DNA of 64,000 bases, taken from contig CM031558.1 of NCBI GenBank assembly GCA_018466975.1, positions 3,038,001-3,102,000 on the forward strand. The letters run 5' to 3'. A program made the position numbers and the translations under genes. Of the stretch, positions 32,169 through 45,131 are shown one piece after another (the stretch's first letter is position 1; every line of letters starts with the position of its first letter). The DNA is from Sparassis latifolia. Its lineage: Eukaryota; Basidiomycota; Agaricomycetes; Polyporales; Sparassidaceae. The notes beneath the pieces are model-generated. The model did not search any database and was not told the DNA's origin. It saw only the letters and a program-made list of their open reading frames with translations.

Positions 32169-34181
32169 ATGCTCATGCAAACTCGTGCCCTTGAGACAGA
32201 AGACATCCTCCGAGAAATATTTAACCATCTCAACTCGCTCTCCGATGGGAGGACTCTGGCCAACTTGGCGTTGGTGTGCAAAGACTTCTGTGATGCTGCG
32301 CTTGACGTTCTGTGGCAGCACTTGGAAAGTGTTATGCCTCTGTTGAAGTTACTGGAGAAATCAATGCGTTCGGAAAGGCTATATGCATATCAAAGCGTAT
32401 GTTCTTGCCCCCATACTGCACGATCACGTTGCAATAGCTAGTTTTATCGTCCCGCAGGCCACCTCAGCACCAACTTTGGATAACGACTGGATGCGGTTCC
32501 TCGCCTATGCCCGTCGGGTGCATATCCTGTGCCTTCTTCACATTGCCGAGAGTGTCAGACCCAAGGATTTAATGTTCCTGGCTCGCCATTCAGGCGACCG
32601 ACCCATTTTTCCATCGTTAGTCTCGCTGGAGCTGTCCTCTAATTCTAGTACTGCTGAGATGCTGCTCCTTCTCGTGACAGGGGTAATCCGCCCTTCTGAT
32701 GAGATGACGGTATTAGCATCATCCACACAGACAAAGCCCCTCTTTTCTCTCTCTCACCTACACAGCTTCTTAGAAGACACGTTCATCCTCTAGCGCCACA
32801 GACCTCCTCCTTGCGAGAACTTACCGTGTCTGGTGCGCTGTCCTCCCTCCTTCCGGAGATCATCGTCCAGTTCAGCAGGCTCGAGAAGTTGGATGTCGAG
32901 TCTTGTGGTGTCTCGGCCCCGATTCTAAGCGCACTGGCTGATATGAAGGCACTGCGATATCTGCGCCTTTCGGTTGGAGCTGCAAAAGTTGTAGTTCCGT
33001 ACACCTTTGGATCTCTGGAATCTCTGAATATTACAGGACGCCCATCAAAACTAGCCTGCTTTTTAAAGGTCTCTCTGCACCCCTTTTGCACACGGTCAAA
33101 GTTGAGGTCAACTACTTCTTTGATGTATGGCTGCCCTGCCGTGCATTCATTGACGCACTGAGCATGGAGCTCAGTTCCTCCCTCCGTGTGCTCGCAATCA
33201 AATGCTTCTACGTCGTGGATAAACCTTGCGCGCGTGTAATCGACGCACTGGCACCGCTCTTACAGGTTCGCGGCCTCGAGTCTCTGGACGTGAACGTTCG
33301 TGTCCCGTTGTCTCTCACCAGTGTGGATGTCCACGACATGGCTGCAGCCTGGACTCACCTAGAGTCGCTAACGCTGGCTTATGATGACAAACACAACGTG
33401 GACGCGCCATCCATCTTCTCTCTCTCGGCATTCGCCCTCCACTGTCCCCGCTTGCACACGCTGGCTATCCCCCGTGTAGTCTCCCAGGCTGCCATTCTAG
33501 AATCGGATATAGTAGCAGGTCCCTCAAGCCAGACCCTGACGAGTCTTTCCTTCAAGTATTATCCGACGGAACCAGTCGCCGTCGAGAAAATGAACATCTT
33601 CCAGATGGCGGTGTTCATCTATCATACCTTCCCGAATTCGCCTAATAAAAATTCTACCCGGCGATCAGTCACCTACGCTTTTATTGGACTGCAGCAAGGT
33701 GTGCATATGCTCATGTCGCGGATCAGGCTAGAAGGTAAGCCAGCTGGCGTTCACAGCTTTTATTCAGCTCGTGGCTGACACGTGTTGTCGCCAATTAGTA
33801 TCCCGGGCGATGCGCGGACTTCCTCCGCCGCCTTTGCCTGCACGGCCTGTCGTGCAAACTAAGCTTGTCCTACTGGACAATCTCTTCGACATGGTTGTCA
33901 CCCGACCTGTTCGTATGCGTACAATTTCTACGACACTCGTTTGTTCGCGCATACTCAAAATTTTTGTCACCTTTCTCAAAATCCTTGTCACTTTTCTCAA
34001 CGTAGGGGAAGATTTACCCTATATTTATCTAGCATTCCTCGGTGATCTCTCAATGACGAGGCGTGACCCCTCTTCAGCCTTTGTTAAAGATATACTATTC
34101 AGATGGGTTCTCCTTAGTTACATTGAATCGATTCTATCATTCTGTGGTTCTGCAGATTATCGGTGTTATATCGCCATGTAG
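32169..34181 (+). pseudogene. F-box/LRR gene with one frameshift
   Basis: Exons 32169-32396, 32458-32709, 32766-33734 and 33799 onward are joined by GT..AG introns in consistent phase. The F-box is at residues 9-50 (ETEDILREIFNHL, then LANLALVCKDFCDAALDVLWQHL). Leucine-rich segments follow (FPSLVSLELSSNSS, LEKLDVESCGV, LESLTLAY). In exon 3 the frame changes by -1 at a T run near 33060: LACFLK in one frame, GLSAPLLHTVKVEV in the next. One base appears to be missing there. Either a young mutation or a sequencing/assembly error. The 3' end after 33799 is less certain; a 21-bp imperfect tandem repeat lies at about 33955-34000. Confidence 0.6.
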
Positions 34182-36997
34182 TGCAGTGTACTCGAATCCC
34201 CTGCCAGTGCCAGAATCGAGTAAACACTGGGACTTCGGGATGTTGATTTGCCTCCCCCTTACCCGCGGTCGAGTACGATATACTTATCTTGTTTGCGAAC
34301 ACCGACCGAATTACTAGGATGTAGCACGCTGAGACTTGGTCATCGCGCTGTGTGCAGCTCGACGCTTGGCCCGGGCCAAGGTGATCCACCCACGCTACTT
34401 GATATCGGTGTCAAAGTACCTATGGTTGAAGAAAAATGCACGTTGTGCGTGCAGTCATCAAATTGTGGTATAATATGAGGGAAAGAGCCCAAAGCGACTG
34501 CGCGACACAGTTAACGAGTTGAAGTTCAAGACTAGGGAAGCGCCGACTGGCGTCGGCCTTGACCTTGCTTGCCGAGTGGTAATGCATTTGTTAGATATGC
34601 ATGTAGTCTAGACAATTTGAAGGGTATTAGTAAACAATAATTTCCCCCCAACAGAGGTTGTACAAGATCGAAGGGGAAGTTCACAATTCAATTTCGGTAC
34701 TTCAGATGTCAGAGCCGTCATTAAGTGAATGGGTGACGAACACCACAGATTCACTTCTAGTGAATTTTCTTTATAGACTACATACATGTGCTGTGACAGG
34801 GAAAAAGTCGAATTAGTGGTGGAAAAAAACCTGTGTGTGATAGTTGTAGTGAAGTGTTGAATGGACAAGTACAAGCATACAGCAACCGGGCTGGTTTTCG
34901 AAAGAGAATAGACAACTGGATAATGTTTGTTAGTGATTGAATAAGCAACGCCGTGCAACAGATTGTACGCAACACTCGCCGATGGTTCTATATATTCAAC
35001 AACAGACTGTACAGGGTTAACGCGAACGATGTGACGACAGCGGGAGTCGAACATAAAGGCCTTAACCGGAGACACTCGGGAGAGAAGTCGGGCAGGTACG
35101 GGGCACGAAAAAGTGGTGCAATTAAGGGGGGCGAGGAGACCTTGGCAAGCAAGGTGATCTACGGCGTGGACTTGTGAACCTGGTGAGATCTGGTGTCACC
35201 GAAATGATCACGTGCCTGTGTCACAGCGCGTGGACGATCACACTTTGACTCTCCTTTCAGCAGTATTTCAGTGGGTTCATTTTTTCTGCAGCTATTCTGA
35301 TTGGCATTTCGCTCTGGTTTGTTCTTCTGTGCGTACGCACAAACTGCCCTTCATGTTCGTCAGCTCTCGCTAGCAATCGCCTGCCATCGAATCTGCGCTT
35401 ACTGGCCATGGCCGTGAAGGTATGCACTCCGACGTCGATGCGATTCCTGCGGATGTCCCCCTACTGGCCATGGATGTGTGCACTCCGATGCGATTCCAGA
35501 CCTCGAACATGCTCGGATGTCGACTGTGCGAGGACGAACGTCTTTTGCATCACCTATCTCGAGCTGAACTGAACGTAGAACCCTCACCTACAAACCCACT
35601 AAGTGGGGGCTCGAGTACATCTATGTCATTACCTGAAGTGTCCGCCCTCTCGTCATTCATTGCGTCCCATGACTGGCGGCACTAAATCCCGGTCTTCCCC
35701 GGCACAGATTCATTGTCGTTGTCATCTACTGGGATACAGTGGACGGAGGTCGGGAAGTACAAGGTTAGTGTAATGGTGGGATATAAACTTGACGCGGAGC
35801 AGGGAGGGCGTCGCTTGGGCATTATTGGTGCGTCTTATGCGGGTGTACCCAACAATGCGCTGAAGAGTTGTGCGGTCTCGCCTGCCATAAATGACGTTTT
35901 GTGGGTCGACCACGTCGACAGCAGCACCTTTGTGGATAGTTGCAGATTGATAGACCTATTTCTGATCCGGGTATTATTTCTCTGGCTTTGCCTGTGGCCC
36001 GTCCTGACGCTGTGACTGGGATGCATCCAGATGCTCTCGACTCCGCGCTGCGGCGGACTCTCTCGGCTTGCCGATGCCAATTGACGCATCTCAGAATTCG
36101 CATTCCCGACTACGCCTCGCTTTGAGGCAGGGGCCCATCGGTTTCTAGCTGTAAGTTGGACAACAATTACATTCACTCAGCAGTACAAATCCGGGAGGTT
36201 CGAGTGCATGTCCTACAGGGATTCTTCAGGTATTGCTGAGGCCTCCACGCCGCAGGCTTCACTTCGCAGAACGACGCAGAGAGGCGGTGCATCACGTTTG
36301 AAGGCACCCCGACTCGTCATTTGGCACCAGCCTCTGACGCTGACGCCGACGCTCTGCATCTCGACCACAGCGACACTGCGCATGTATGTCGTTCTTCTGG
36401 TCCTCTGGTTTCGTCATAGGTGAATCAGTGTCATCATCATTTTGACAGCCCCAGGGAGAATCTACGTACGAGCTTTACGCCACCCCACCTTCTCCACTCG
36501 TTGAGTGAGGGCTCGAGCGTTCATTGAAACTCTTAAGACTTCTCCACTGATGGAGTTAAGTGTGCGTTTGGACCAAACCGAGCGGTATTATTTCCGATAC
36601 TCTAAACGTGTAGAAGCAAGCTAATGGACTTTGTCTCATCTGAAGAAACGGGCGAAAACGTGATGCAGGTGAAGACTGCGTTCCTTTTTCCGTTCACTTT
36701 CCCTAGCGTTCGTATCGACGTCACTTTTCACAGCGTCTGTGTTGGCGCCAATGAATCGGCGCCTGCCTCCAGATCGTGAGAGTTCGAGGAACGGTGATGG
36801 TTTCGTCGTGGTTTCCTGATGAAGACTTTGCAGACAGGACCTCTCGACCGCGCTCTCGAACTGCCCCCCAATCAGCGGCGCCCGCCAACGCTTCGACGAA
36901 ACATATATGCATCCCACCGCTCTGGAGATCCCAAATCTCAACCATTGACCGGGATTGGTAGGCCTCTGTATCCCACTAGTACGCTCCACCCCGCACC
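34182..36997. other. Long region without a supported gene
   Basis: AT-rich frames at 34608-35075 (-) look random. A direct repeat of about 40 bp containing TACTGGCCATGG and GATGCGATTCC lies at about 35399-35447 and 35460-35497. A weak leucine-rich frame (about 35970-36125, SALRRTLSACRCQLTHLRIRI) could be an F-box/LRR relic. The last 300 bp should hold the promoter of the STAND gene. Confidence 0.4.
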
Positions 36998-39900
36998 ATG
37001 GACGGCATATCGACGCTCTCGACGATCCTCGGCGTGCTGCAGGTGCTCGGTAGCGCGACGATCGCAGTGTACAAGTACGCCGCGAGCGTAAAGGGCGCAC
37101 CCGCGGCGTGCGACAGGCTCCTCCAGGAGCTCTCTGCCATCGGTGGGGCGCTCGCCCATGCGAATGTCGTGCTCGACGGCCTCCAGGAGCAAGACGACAT
37201 CTCGTCGAACCATACTCTCAAGATCATCGCGCTCCTCGGCGGGACTGGGGGCCCGCTCGAGAGCTGCAGGGCGACGATCGACGAATTGTGTGCGTGGCTT
37301 GCGCGCGATGGTGATAAGCGCATGCGGGTGGACAGGCGTATGTTGTGGCCATTCCAGGAGAAGGAGTTGATGGAGTTTGTGCAGAGGCTGGAGAGGCACA
37401 AGACGCATTTTATTCTCGCGCTTTCGTTGAATTCTGCGTATGTTGCGCTTTCCCTGTGTTCATTCGCCACTGAAAGCTGACCACGTTCAGTGACTCGTTG
37501 ATGCATCTGGGAAACTCGGTGATCGATGTCAAGAAAGAGCAGCAGCGCGTGAAGGACGAAGAGGCGCGGCAAGAACTACGTAAAGACATAATGTCCTCCT
37601 CGATTACTTCTACTCACACGCAGTTTCATAGAGATGGATCTCCGTGACCTCGTTAAGTGGTTGTCTCCACTTGATGTTGACGTGAAGCATGAGTCGTCAT
37701 CGCGCATTCGTCAGCCGGGGACGGGCACCTGGCTGCTTGACAATAAGCTGTTCAGAGAATGGCGCTCCTCAAATAGTGGACTCCTGTGGCTGCATGGCAT
37801 TCGTGAGCGCTCCTTGCTTGCTTTGGGCATGACCTCATGCTAATTCTACTTCAACGACAGCCGGAAGTGGGAAAACTATTTTGGTGTAAGATTTTTGATT
37901 ACAGCCTTGATAATCCTCCCGACTAAGTTTTGTGGACAGGTCCACGGTGATCGATGAGTTGAAATCATCCTGCAGTGGTAGCAACGAGGAGGCGATCCTC
38001 GCCTACCATTACTGCGACTTCGGTGACTCAAAGAGCGCCAACCCAGTTACGGTGCTGCGCACGCTCCTGACGCTCCTTATGGCGACGATCAACGATAACT
38101 CCGTCGACACCTTCGAGGACCTCCTGAAGCGAAAGAAGGCGAGCAAGAGCCCCCCCGACGACATCGAGCTGCTGCAGTCGCTGGTGCTACGCGCAATCGG
38201 CAAGCGGAAGGCCATCATCGTCCTCGACGCGCTCGATGAATGTGTCGACCGGCGCTGGCTCCTCGAGTTTATCCCTCGCCTTGTCCAACAGGCAAGCGTG
38301 CGGTGGCTCGTCTCGAGCCGACACGAGCAGGATATCGTGGGTGCCTTCGAAGACTTCCCCACGATCTCACTGTCGCACGAGCTAAAGAATGTGTGCGCGG
38401 ATATACACTGGAGGCCGAGCCGAAGCTGCGTAGGCTGGATAGCGAGCTCAAAGCTGAGATTGGGTCGGCTCTGCTACACAGTGCAGACGGAATGTATGTC
38501 AACCTTTACTTGAATTTGCACCGCTCTCTGAAACTTCAATCTAATTTTAATGGTACCTAGGTTTCGCTGGGTGCAATGCCAGCTAGATTTCATCAACACT
38601 CGACGGACGAGGCAGAGTATCCGCGAGGCACTGCGTACTCTGCCCCGTAGCTTGTATGCGACGTACGAAAGGATCTTGAAGCGGATCGAAGACGAAGGAG
38701 AGGAATCTGCCTTGATTGCGAGGAAGACGCTGCTCTGGCTCCTCTCGGCTCTCCGCCCCCTCAGACTCTCGGAAGTGGAAGAGGCAATCACGATCGAGTT
38801 GGGCAGTCATAGCCTGAACCATGATGCAGGCGTATTGGATAAACACGACATTCTCGAGATCTGCGGCAGTCTGGTCAGCTACAATGCTTCAGCTGACTGC
38901 ATCGGTCTCTCGCACTACTCTGTTCAGGTGCGTAACGTTGGTTTTCAAGTGGCCTACGCATGTTCATTGACGCTGCACAGGAATTTCTTCTTTCTGACCG
39001 CTTGTTAGCCAGCTCGTTGCGGCAGTACCACATCTCACTACCCAAAGCACGGCGCGAGGTTGCTCTTCTGTCATTGACCTACCTTCTGCTGGAGGATTTT
39101 AACGGCGGACCGTGCGAAAGCCGTGATGAAATGTCCGACAGGGGCGAGCGACATCTGTTCTTCATTTATGTAGCGCGACGGTGGATCTTGCATGTGCAGT
39201 TGGTTGAGGAAGATGATGAAGAGCTCTTCGCTCTCTTTGAAACTTTTCTCTTCAATCCGGACTTCCACGAGCAGTACCTTGGGTTCCGCCAGATGCTCCA
39301 AATGCAGGAATTCCCCGTTCTCGGATTCCAGGCCTACAAGCGGGATAAGCTTCCGAAGGTCATCATTACCCCGCTCTACGAGCCAATTAGTTGCGGCCTC
39401 CAGTGGGTAACGCGGCACATGATAGAAAACGATCCCACCTTAATAGAAACCGAGATTGAAGGCTACGGCACACCGCTGACCCTCGCGACGTTCAAGAACC
39501 AGAAGGAGATGGCCGCGCTGCTCATCGAGCTTGGTGCGGACGTTAACAAGACCACGCGCAGTCATTATGTCGGTGCTGGGCAGGTCGTCTCCCCGCTCTT
39601 CTTTGCGGTCGAGCTAGGGCGGGCAGAGATTTTCGCAATGTTTCTCGAGCATGGGGCTAAGCTGGAATTACCCGGGGGACCTATGGGCTATTCTCTCATA
39701 TTCCTTGCAGCGTTCAACGGGCAGACGCCCATGCTGGAGGAGCTTATCCGCCGTGGGGTCGATGCCAATGTGACAGCAGGGGATGCAAAGACAGCTCTCC
39801 ACTACGCCGTGGAAGGATGTTCACTCGATTGTGTGCGAGCCCTCGTGGAAGCGGGATGCACCGTGAGCGACCACCGTCGTTCGGGGAAGACCCCGCTCGA

Positions 39901-40701
39901 GATTGCATTCACTCTCCGGTCGACCGATATTATACAGTACCTGCTTGACCACGGGGCCAGCGCCAAAGACTTTGGCTGTCTTTCACCCGACCAATGTGAA
40001 TGGGCGGCCTCGGAGCCTTGGTTTCCGATTATACAAAATAGTCTTGTCGGATTGCCTGAAGCGGATTTTCATGTGCCAGAGTCTTCAAATGATGTCTTCC
40101 GGGTGCGGGATATGATGCATAAGGCTCTACGTCTTCCCGTGGATATTATCTGTTCAATCCTAGACTATGCCGAGTACTGGGTGTGTTCGTCCGTCAGCCG
40201 CGAAGATTATATTATCGTTGACAAAACCATTGAGACGCCTTACGTATCGGTCGAGGTCACTGGCCGTCCACATCTACCCCTGCGCAGAGTGATTTTCGAG
40301 ACGAAGTCGCATGATCAAGGTGTGTAGAGCAAACAATCGGATGTTCTCCAGATGTTTACTTGGTGTCTCCGGGAGCAGGTTGGAGCGACAACCGCTGGGC
40401 ACACGGCTCGTACCACTTCTCATATACCTGGTTTGAAGCGGGGCAACAGTTCACTGCTTCTGATGGCCCGCAGCGAGAAGAGCCACGACGGCACATGATC
40501 CAAACAAATGTGCATGGGTCATCGAAAAGTCGTGTACACATTAACACATGGGCTGCGCACAACGAGACGCCCGAACTTGCGGAGTGGATGGACACTTTTC
40601 GTCCGGGAGACGTGCTGCATGTCTTCCCCCGGGCGTCGTTCTCCGGTTGGGAAAATCATGTGGAGTCTGTGAAAGTGGACGCCTTCTGCGCTTGGGCGTG
40701 A
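36998..40701 (+). CDS. NACHT-ankyrin STAND (NLR-like) protein, one apparent frameshift
   Basis: Eight exons: 36998-37437, 37491-37579, 37632-37802, 37861-37885, 37940-38493, 38561-38927, 38981-40319, 40379-40701. They total 3308 nt, one short of a multiple of three. The discrepancy sits in exon 5 near 38400, where the frame shifts by -1 between NVCADI and TLEAEPKLRRL. Domains in order: a fungal STAND N-terminal domain (about 1-150; MDGISTLSTILGVLQVL), then NACHT with Walker A GIPGSGKTIL split by intron 3 and Walker B AIIVLDALDECVD, a winged-helix-like region (TLPRSLYATYERIL), ankyrin repeats (YGTPLTLATFKNQKEMAALL, DAKTALHYAVEG, SGKTPLEIAF) and a C-terminal extension (GWSDNRW..HINTWAAHNETPE). 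By family knowledge, STAND ATPases of this kind sense non-self in fungi; no effector domain is obvious. Confidence 0.75.
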
Positions 40702-40842
40702 TTTCGTTGCTTTTAACTGCTGTCCGAATGTTTGATATCTAGAGAATGTCATTTCAGAACTAGGTTCATATCGTTAGGTCCTTCGTCAGACATGCATGCG
40801 CGGGCGGCTGTGCAAAAAAGCCAGGTCCCAATAGGTAGGGGT

Positions 40843-41300
40843 CCGCTCGAGAAGTGCAGGGCGACGATTGGCGACTTGTGTGCGTGACTTGCGCCCGATG
40901 GTGATCAGCCTATGTGGGCGCACAGGTGAATCTTGTGGCTGCTCCAAGAGAAGAAAAGAGGCTGGAGCGACACGATTTTTATCGCGTTGTTGTTGATTTC
41001 TGCGTACCTCGCGCTTTGGTCTAGTCGGCTCATCTCTAAAAGCTGATTATGTTCAGCGACTCGGGGATGCGCTGAGGAAATGCGGTGGTCGACGCCAGAA
41101 GGAACAGCCGTACGTGAAGGTAAGAATCAGGTGCACCCGGGGGAATTTAATGTCACTGTGAGTGCTTGCGCTGACGCTTGATGCCGGTACGAAGCACGAG
41201 TCGCCTTCGGCCATTCGTCACCCAGAAACATGTACGTGGTTGCTCGCTAATGAGCTGTTCAAAGAACGACGCTCTTTGGAAAGTGGCTTCTTGTAGCCGT
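40843..41300 (+). pseudogene. Decayed copy of the STAND gene's 5' part
   Basis: About 140 bp downstream of the intact gene's stop, nucleotide similarity to its 37255-37770 region reappears. It includes CTCGAGAAGTGCAGGGCGACGATTG, the exon 1/2 splice region and the region encoding NKLFREWRSSNSGLLWL (here NELFKERRS). Many indels and stops. Homology ends before the Walker A exon. Confidence 0.6.
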
Positions 41301-41541
41301 ATACTCTCCGTGCGTGCACCGCCTTGCTTCAAAGATAAATCCACCCTATCCTATTTCCATGACAGCGGAACCAGTGAAGGTTAACAGCGAACCTTCTAGT
41401 CGACATGAATACGTTAAACCAATTGTCAGATTGAGGTCGCTTTGATACATCGAGAAACACCAGATTTGAGGTATCTATTGTGAGACAACAATAAAGTTGA
41501 AATGATGAAGTAACCATGTTCACCGCCTCCAAGTACAGTAT

Positions 41542-43137
41542 TCAATCTTGAGAATTAAGCTGTTTCTGTAGCATGATGACATCTCGCACGAGCCCATTGA
41601 CAGATTCTCTCAGTGCTACCACATCTTCCCGAGTTCGGATGACCTCCCGCCAAATGCGAGCTATGTCTGGGTCAGCCCCACCGGGGAGAGGGCTGTAGGA
41701 CTCGGATGGCCCATTCGGTTTGCCGAAGGCATAGATATCATCAGACACTGACTTCGAAGAAGTCGCAGACAGTTCCCGCCCAGCGCCGGAAGCAACCGGT
41801 GTTACCCTCGGTGAACCCAGGTTGGAGATGAAGGGAGATGGGGGAGTGTAGCCCTTCTTTTTTCTGCCTACGGTGATATAGAGCTGCGGTTCTCCTTATG
41901 ATCCCAGAAAGTGAGGAAATATTACTTCAGTCTTCAGAACGGCTCACCTGGCACGATGCATTTTTGCTTCTTGAGCCTGCAATACGTGCATGCTCGGTTC
42001 GAAGAACGGTCGCATTTTTGTTCCACTCCTGCGGCCCGACAGTTTTTGCATATCTGGTGTAGAGGTAAGATCGGCACCGAATGAGTCGAATTTGCGCACC
42101 TTGGTCTCTGCTGCCACTTGAGCGTCGCCTTCTTTCTCAGACCTTGGCCTCTTGCCCTTCTGGGTGGCCTTGTCTGACACGGGCTCTTCTTCAGAGTCTT
42201 CGACAGTGGGCATAGACCTGACACACGCTCTTCTCTTGTGACCCCGCCGCTGTACTGGTAGATTAACCTCCGTCAGCTGTGTTTCCATCTGGCTACTAAC
42301 GCCCGTGGCTCCGTCAGAAATCCTGCCGATGGCGTCTTGTAACTCGCCTTCATCGTCGGCCCTCGCTCTCTTCCGCGTGGAGAGGGCCTCAAGAGTCCCC
42401 GCCTTTTCATCAGGGTTCTTGAGAATGGAGGCCGACTTCGCAGCGACTTTCTTCCTACGCAACTGGTTCTTCCTACGTAACTGCGGCTTCAGGAAACGAA
42501 TGTCTTCCATTTGTTCGATTTGCCTCTGGGTATCAGCAATGTCAGCAGATCCCATACCGACACCCATCGATACCGCCCCCCCTAGAGAATTATGCTCGGA
42601 TGCCACCGGATGGTCACCCGTCAGACTTGCCGGTGCCGGTGGTGTGTCCCGATGGACGGATGGATTCGCAACTCCTAGAAAGTAGTCAGGAAAAGTATGA
42701 TGACAGGATGGATGGCAAGACACACCAGGTGGAGTCATCCACCACTTATTTTCCCCGCAGTCAACCTCCTCCCTCTCCCCTTCCCCATCACTACACCCAG
42801 TATCATCCTTAAACGCGGCTGCAACCCGGGGATCCTCACTCCCAATGGACTGCCAATCAAAATTAGTGTCCTCCAGAGCACGCTGGAGGCTCCGGAGAAG
42901 ACGGGTACAGCGGATGCCGCGGTATATTGACCAACTTGCTTCGAACTACGGTCAAATGTGAGTATTCTGACGGTGACATCAGTTGTTGCGACGCACATAT
43001 TCTTCGTCCAGGTGCTCTTTGGCCCACGGCAGCCACACAGATTCTGGGATGTTGGTCAGAGTGTGCAAGGAGGACAGCGCCGCCCGAACGCGGGCAGATA
43101 TCAGGTTAACTGTTGTCTGGTCATGAGCTAAAGACAT
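41542..43137 (-). CDS. Cys-rich putative DNA-binding protein with C-terminal coiled coil
   Basis: Exons on the minus strand are 43137-42997, 42945-42100, 42053-41948 and 41867-41542, giving 1419 nt and 472 residues in one frame. The start MSLAHDQTTVNLISARV leads across intron 1 (GTGCGT..CCGTAG) to FEASWSIYRGIRC. The middle is basic and low complexity (KRARADDEGE, KGKRPRSEKEGD), probably nuclear. Exon 3 encodes CKNCRAAGVEQKC then CTYCRLKKQKC. This spacing resembles a fungal binuclear-cluster-like or CxxC zinc motif but is not a canonical Zn(II)2Cys6. The C-terminus (REDVVALRESVNGLVRDVIML) is a likely coiled coil. I know similar uncharacterised basidiomycete proteins but no function. Confidence 0.65.
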
Positions 43138-43229
43138 TGTGGCGGTGGCAATGACGTTGAATAAGGCCGAGTCCCAGTATGGGCCTTCAGATCTTCGATC
43201 TCAGATCTGGACTTCTTGGACAAGACGGC

Positions 43230-43470
43230 GGCCCGAGGTGAGCACTGCACTCGTGTCCGAGTTTCCATGCTATCGTCTCCGTTCCATGTTCTACAAGTTC
43301 GACGCATACGACATTTGGCTCCTTCCGCGGCTGACTGTCCTTGAGATAACTGATTGTGCCAACTTCATGACGACAGACGTATGCGATGGTTCAGGCGTGC
43401 CAGAAAGCTCACGCGGAATGCGCTTTTGCTGATGGTGAATTCACCGTTACGTCCCCTTACTCACATCATA
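43230..43470 (+). pseudogene. F-box/LRR fragment
   Basis: The frame with WLLPRLTVLEITDCANFMTTDV, followed in another frame by MVQACQKAHAE, parallels FPVILELSDCGNFSSDELRQMV in the intact gene ending at 49761. It is a short C-terminal relic with at least one frameshift. Confidence 0.4.
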
Positions 43471-43913
43471 ACAGTTATCAGCGGTATGGTCCTCTTACCG
43501 GCGGACAGGGATAGCTGGACAACAACGTTGGCTATATGTCGTCGAATGGATGGTGTGGCGGTTACGAGTGTCATACGATATCTTACTGAGGATTGTCAGC
43601 ATAAGCGTACAGTTTGGTACGCCGCTGTGTTCTATATGTACCACGTACCTGAGCGCTGATATGAGAGTGATGACGGACGAAGGAATCCTGCACACCTTAC
43701 ACAATGAAAAATCTCACCGCGAGGCTTGCGGTTGTCGCCCGAGGCGCCGCTGATGAGGAGGTACTTCACAACTACAGTTATATATAGAGTATACACGAGT
43801 TTCCAACATATTCAACGCAGTTCGCCAGAAGCAAGCGTCCACGGGTAATAATACACAAGACTGTTTGCCTGCCAGTGATTGTGATCGCTGACTGCGAAAT
43901 TTTTGTCGCGCAC

Positions 43914-45131
43914 TCAGTCGAAAAAGGAGCCTCCATTGATGTTGACGCACTGGCCTAGAGATGCCCACAATCCAATCAGCACTTTCCCCAACGGCGTCGG
44001 AAGACAACAATCTAACACCCACCGCTGATAAACTGAGATTCGGGCCTTATGAGGTAGGATACCAGTCCTGCGATGGCAGAGGGATCGGCCTCCGGTAAGT
44101 TCGCGGGCATATGAAGAGACTACGTTGGAGTAGATGATGTGAATGACTGTGAAGTGAAAGATAACACGGATCAGACGGCCCACCTCCTTGAACTTATTTG
44201 CATCAGTGCGCTTGGGATCGTCAGGAGTTGCAACTGTTCAAAGAATTTCTATTAGGTGTTCCGATACGAAGGCAATCAGACGAACCCATTGCAGTGTGGA
44301 TGAGTCCGGGGGCATAGCTGTTCACGGTAATTCCATGCTCCGCCCACTCAATTGCTGCGTGTCAAAATTGGTGAGATCTCTCGTCGCCGGAAAGGATAGT
44401 CCACCTACCGCAAGTCTGTGTGAGCGCACGTATAGCGAACTTCGAGCAAGAGTACGCAGACAGATTGTACGCTCCTGAGCAAGTATTGCATGAGAAGCAA
44501 TGAAAGCTGAAATAATCGCTCGGACACACCTGTCTTGCCAGCCAACGAGGAGGCACCTTAAAGGAAAAGATCAATTTGTTTACGGAAACAATTTGTCGCA
44601 TTCCATACCTATGATTCGGCCGCCTCGCCCCTGCTTGATCATTTGCATAGCAGCGTACTTGAAGCATAAGAAGGTACCTAGGACATTGATAGACATGACC
44701 CGATTGAAGTCTTTGACAGAAGCTGTCATCGCTCGAAGTCAGTATCAGTCACATGGCAGTTTGGGGACGAACAGACTCTCAAGCACAGAATCAAGTATAA
44801 GGATGCCTGCGTTTGCTACCATCTATGATCCAACAACTCAGCGCCCGCACATCTGGCGAGAATGGAAACATACCACATCCAGACCTCCGAGGTCGTGAAC
44901 GGCTTTATCAACCATAGCCTTCACGTCGTGCTCGTGGGACACGTCCCCGAGGATAGCTACAGCGCGTCTGCCCTTCAGCTGGACCTTCTTAACAAGAGCG
45001 GCCAACCCGTCGGCCATGGGAGCTAAGTCATTCAACGCCAAATCGTATCCATCCTCTGCGAGACGCAGGGCGATGGCCTCTCCGATGCCTCGGGAGGCAC
45101 CTGTAACAAGAGCAATGTGGGTAGTGGACAT
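43914..45131 (-). CDS. Short-chain dehydrogenase/reductase (acetoin-reductase-like)
   Basis: The start is ATG 45131 (MSTTHIALVTG). Exon 1 is 45131-44874, followed by about eight small exons joined by 45-65 nt introns, ending at the stop at 43914-43916; about 265 residues. The classical SDR features all appear across the splices: TGASRGIG cofactor loop, NDLAP, GDVSHEHDV, VMVANAGI (the NAG motif), ASSLAGK with the catalytic Ser, YSCSK (Tyr-x3-Lys), SYAPGLIHTAM, and the C-terminal GQCVNINGGSFFD. The overall pattern is close to fungal diacetyl/acetoin reductases, which reduce a dione with NAD(P)H in the cytosol. The exact substrate is not provable from sequence. It appears intact. Confidence 0.85.

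Noticed and set aside
34608..35075. 155-codon minus-strand frame
   Set aside because: AT-rich, composition random, no introns, no family pattern and no promoter context.
35030..35095. tRNA-like fragment on the minus strand (CCCGAGTG..GGTTAAGGC..GTTCGACTCCC)
   Set aside because: It has A-box-like and B-box-like words, but the anticodon arm is missing, the T-stem does not pair and there is no matching acceptor stem. Not a tRNA gene; at most a fragment.
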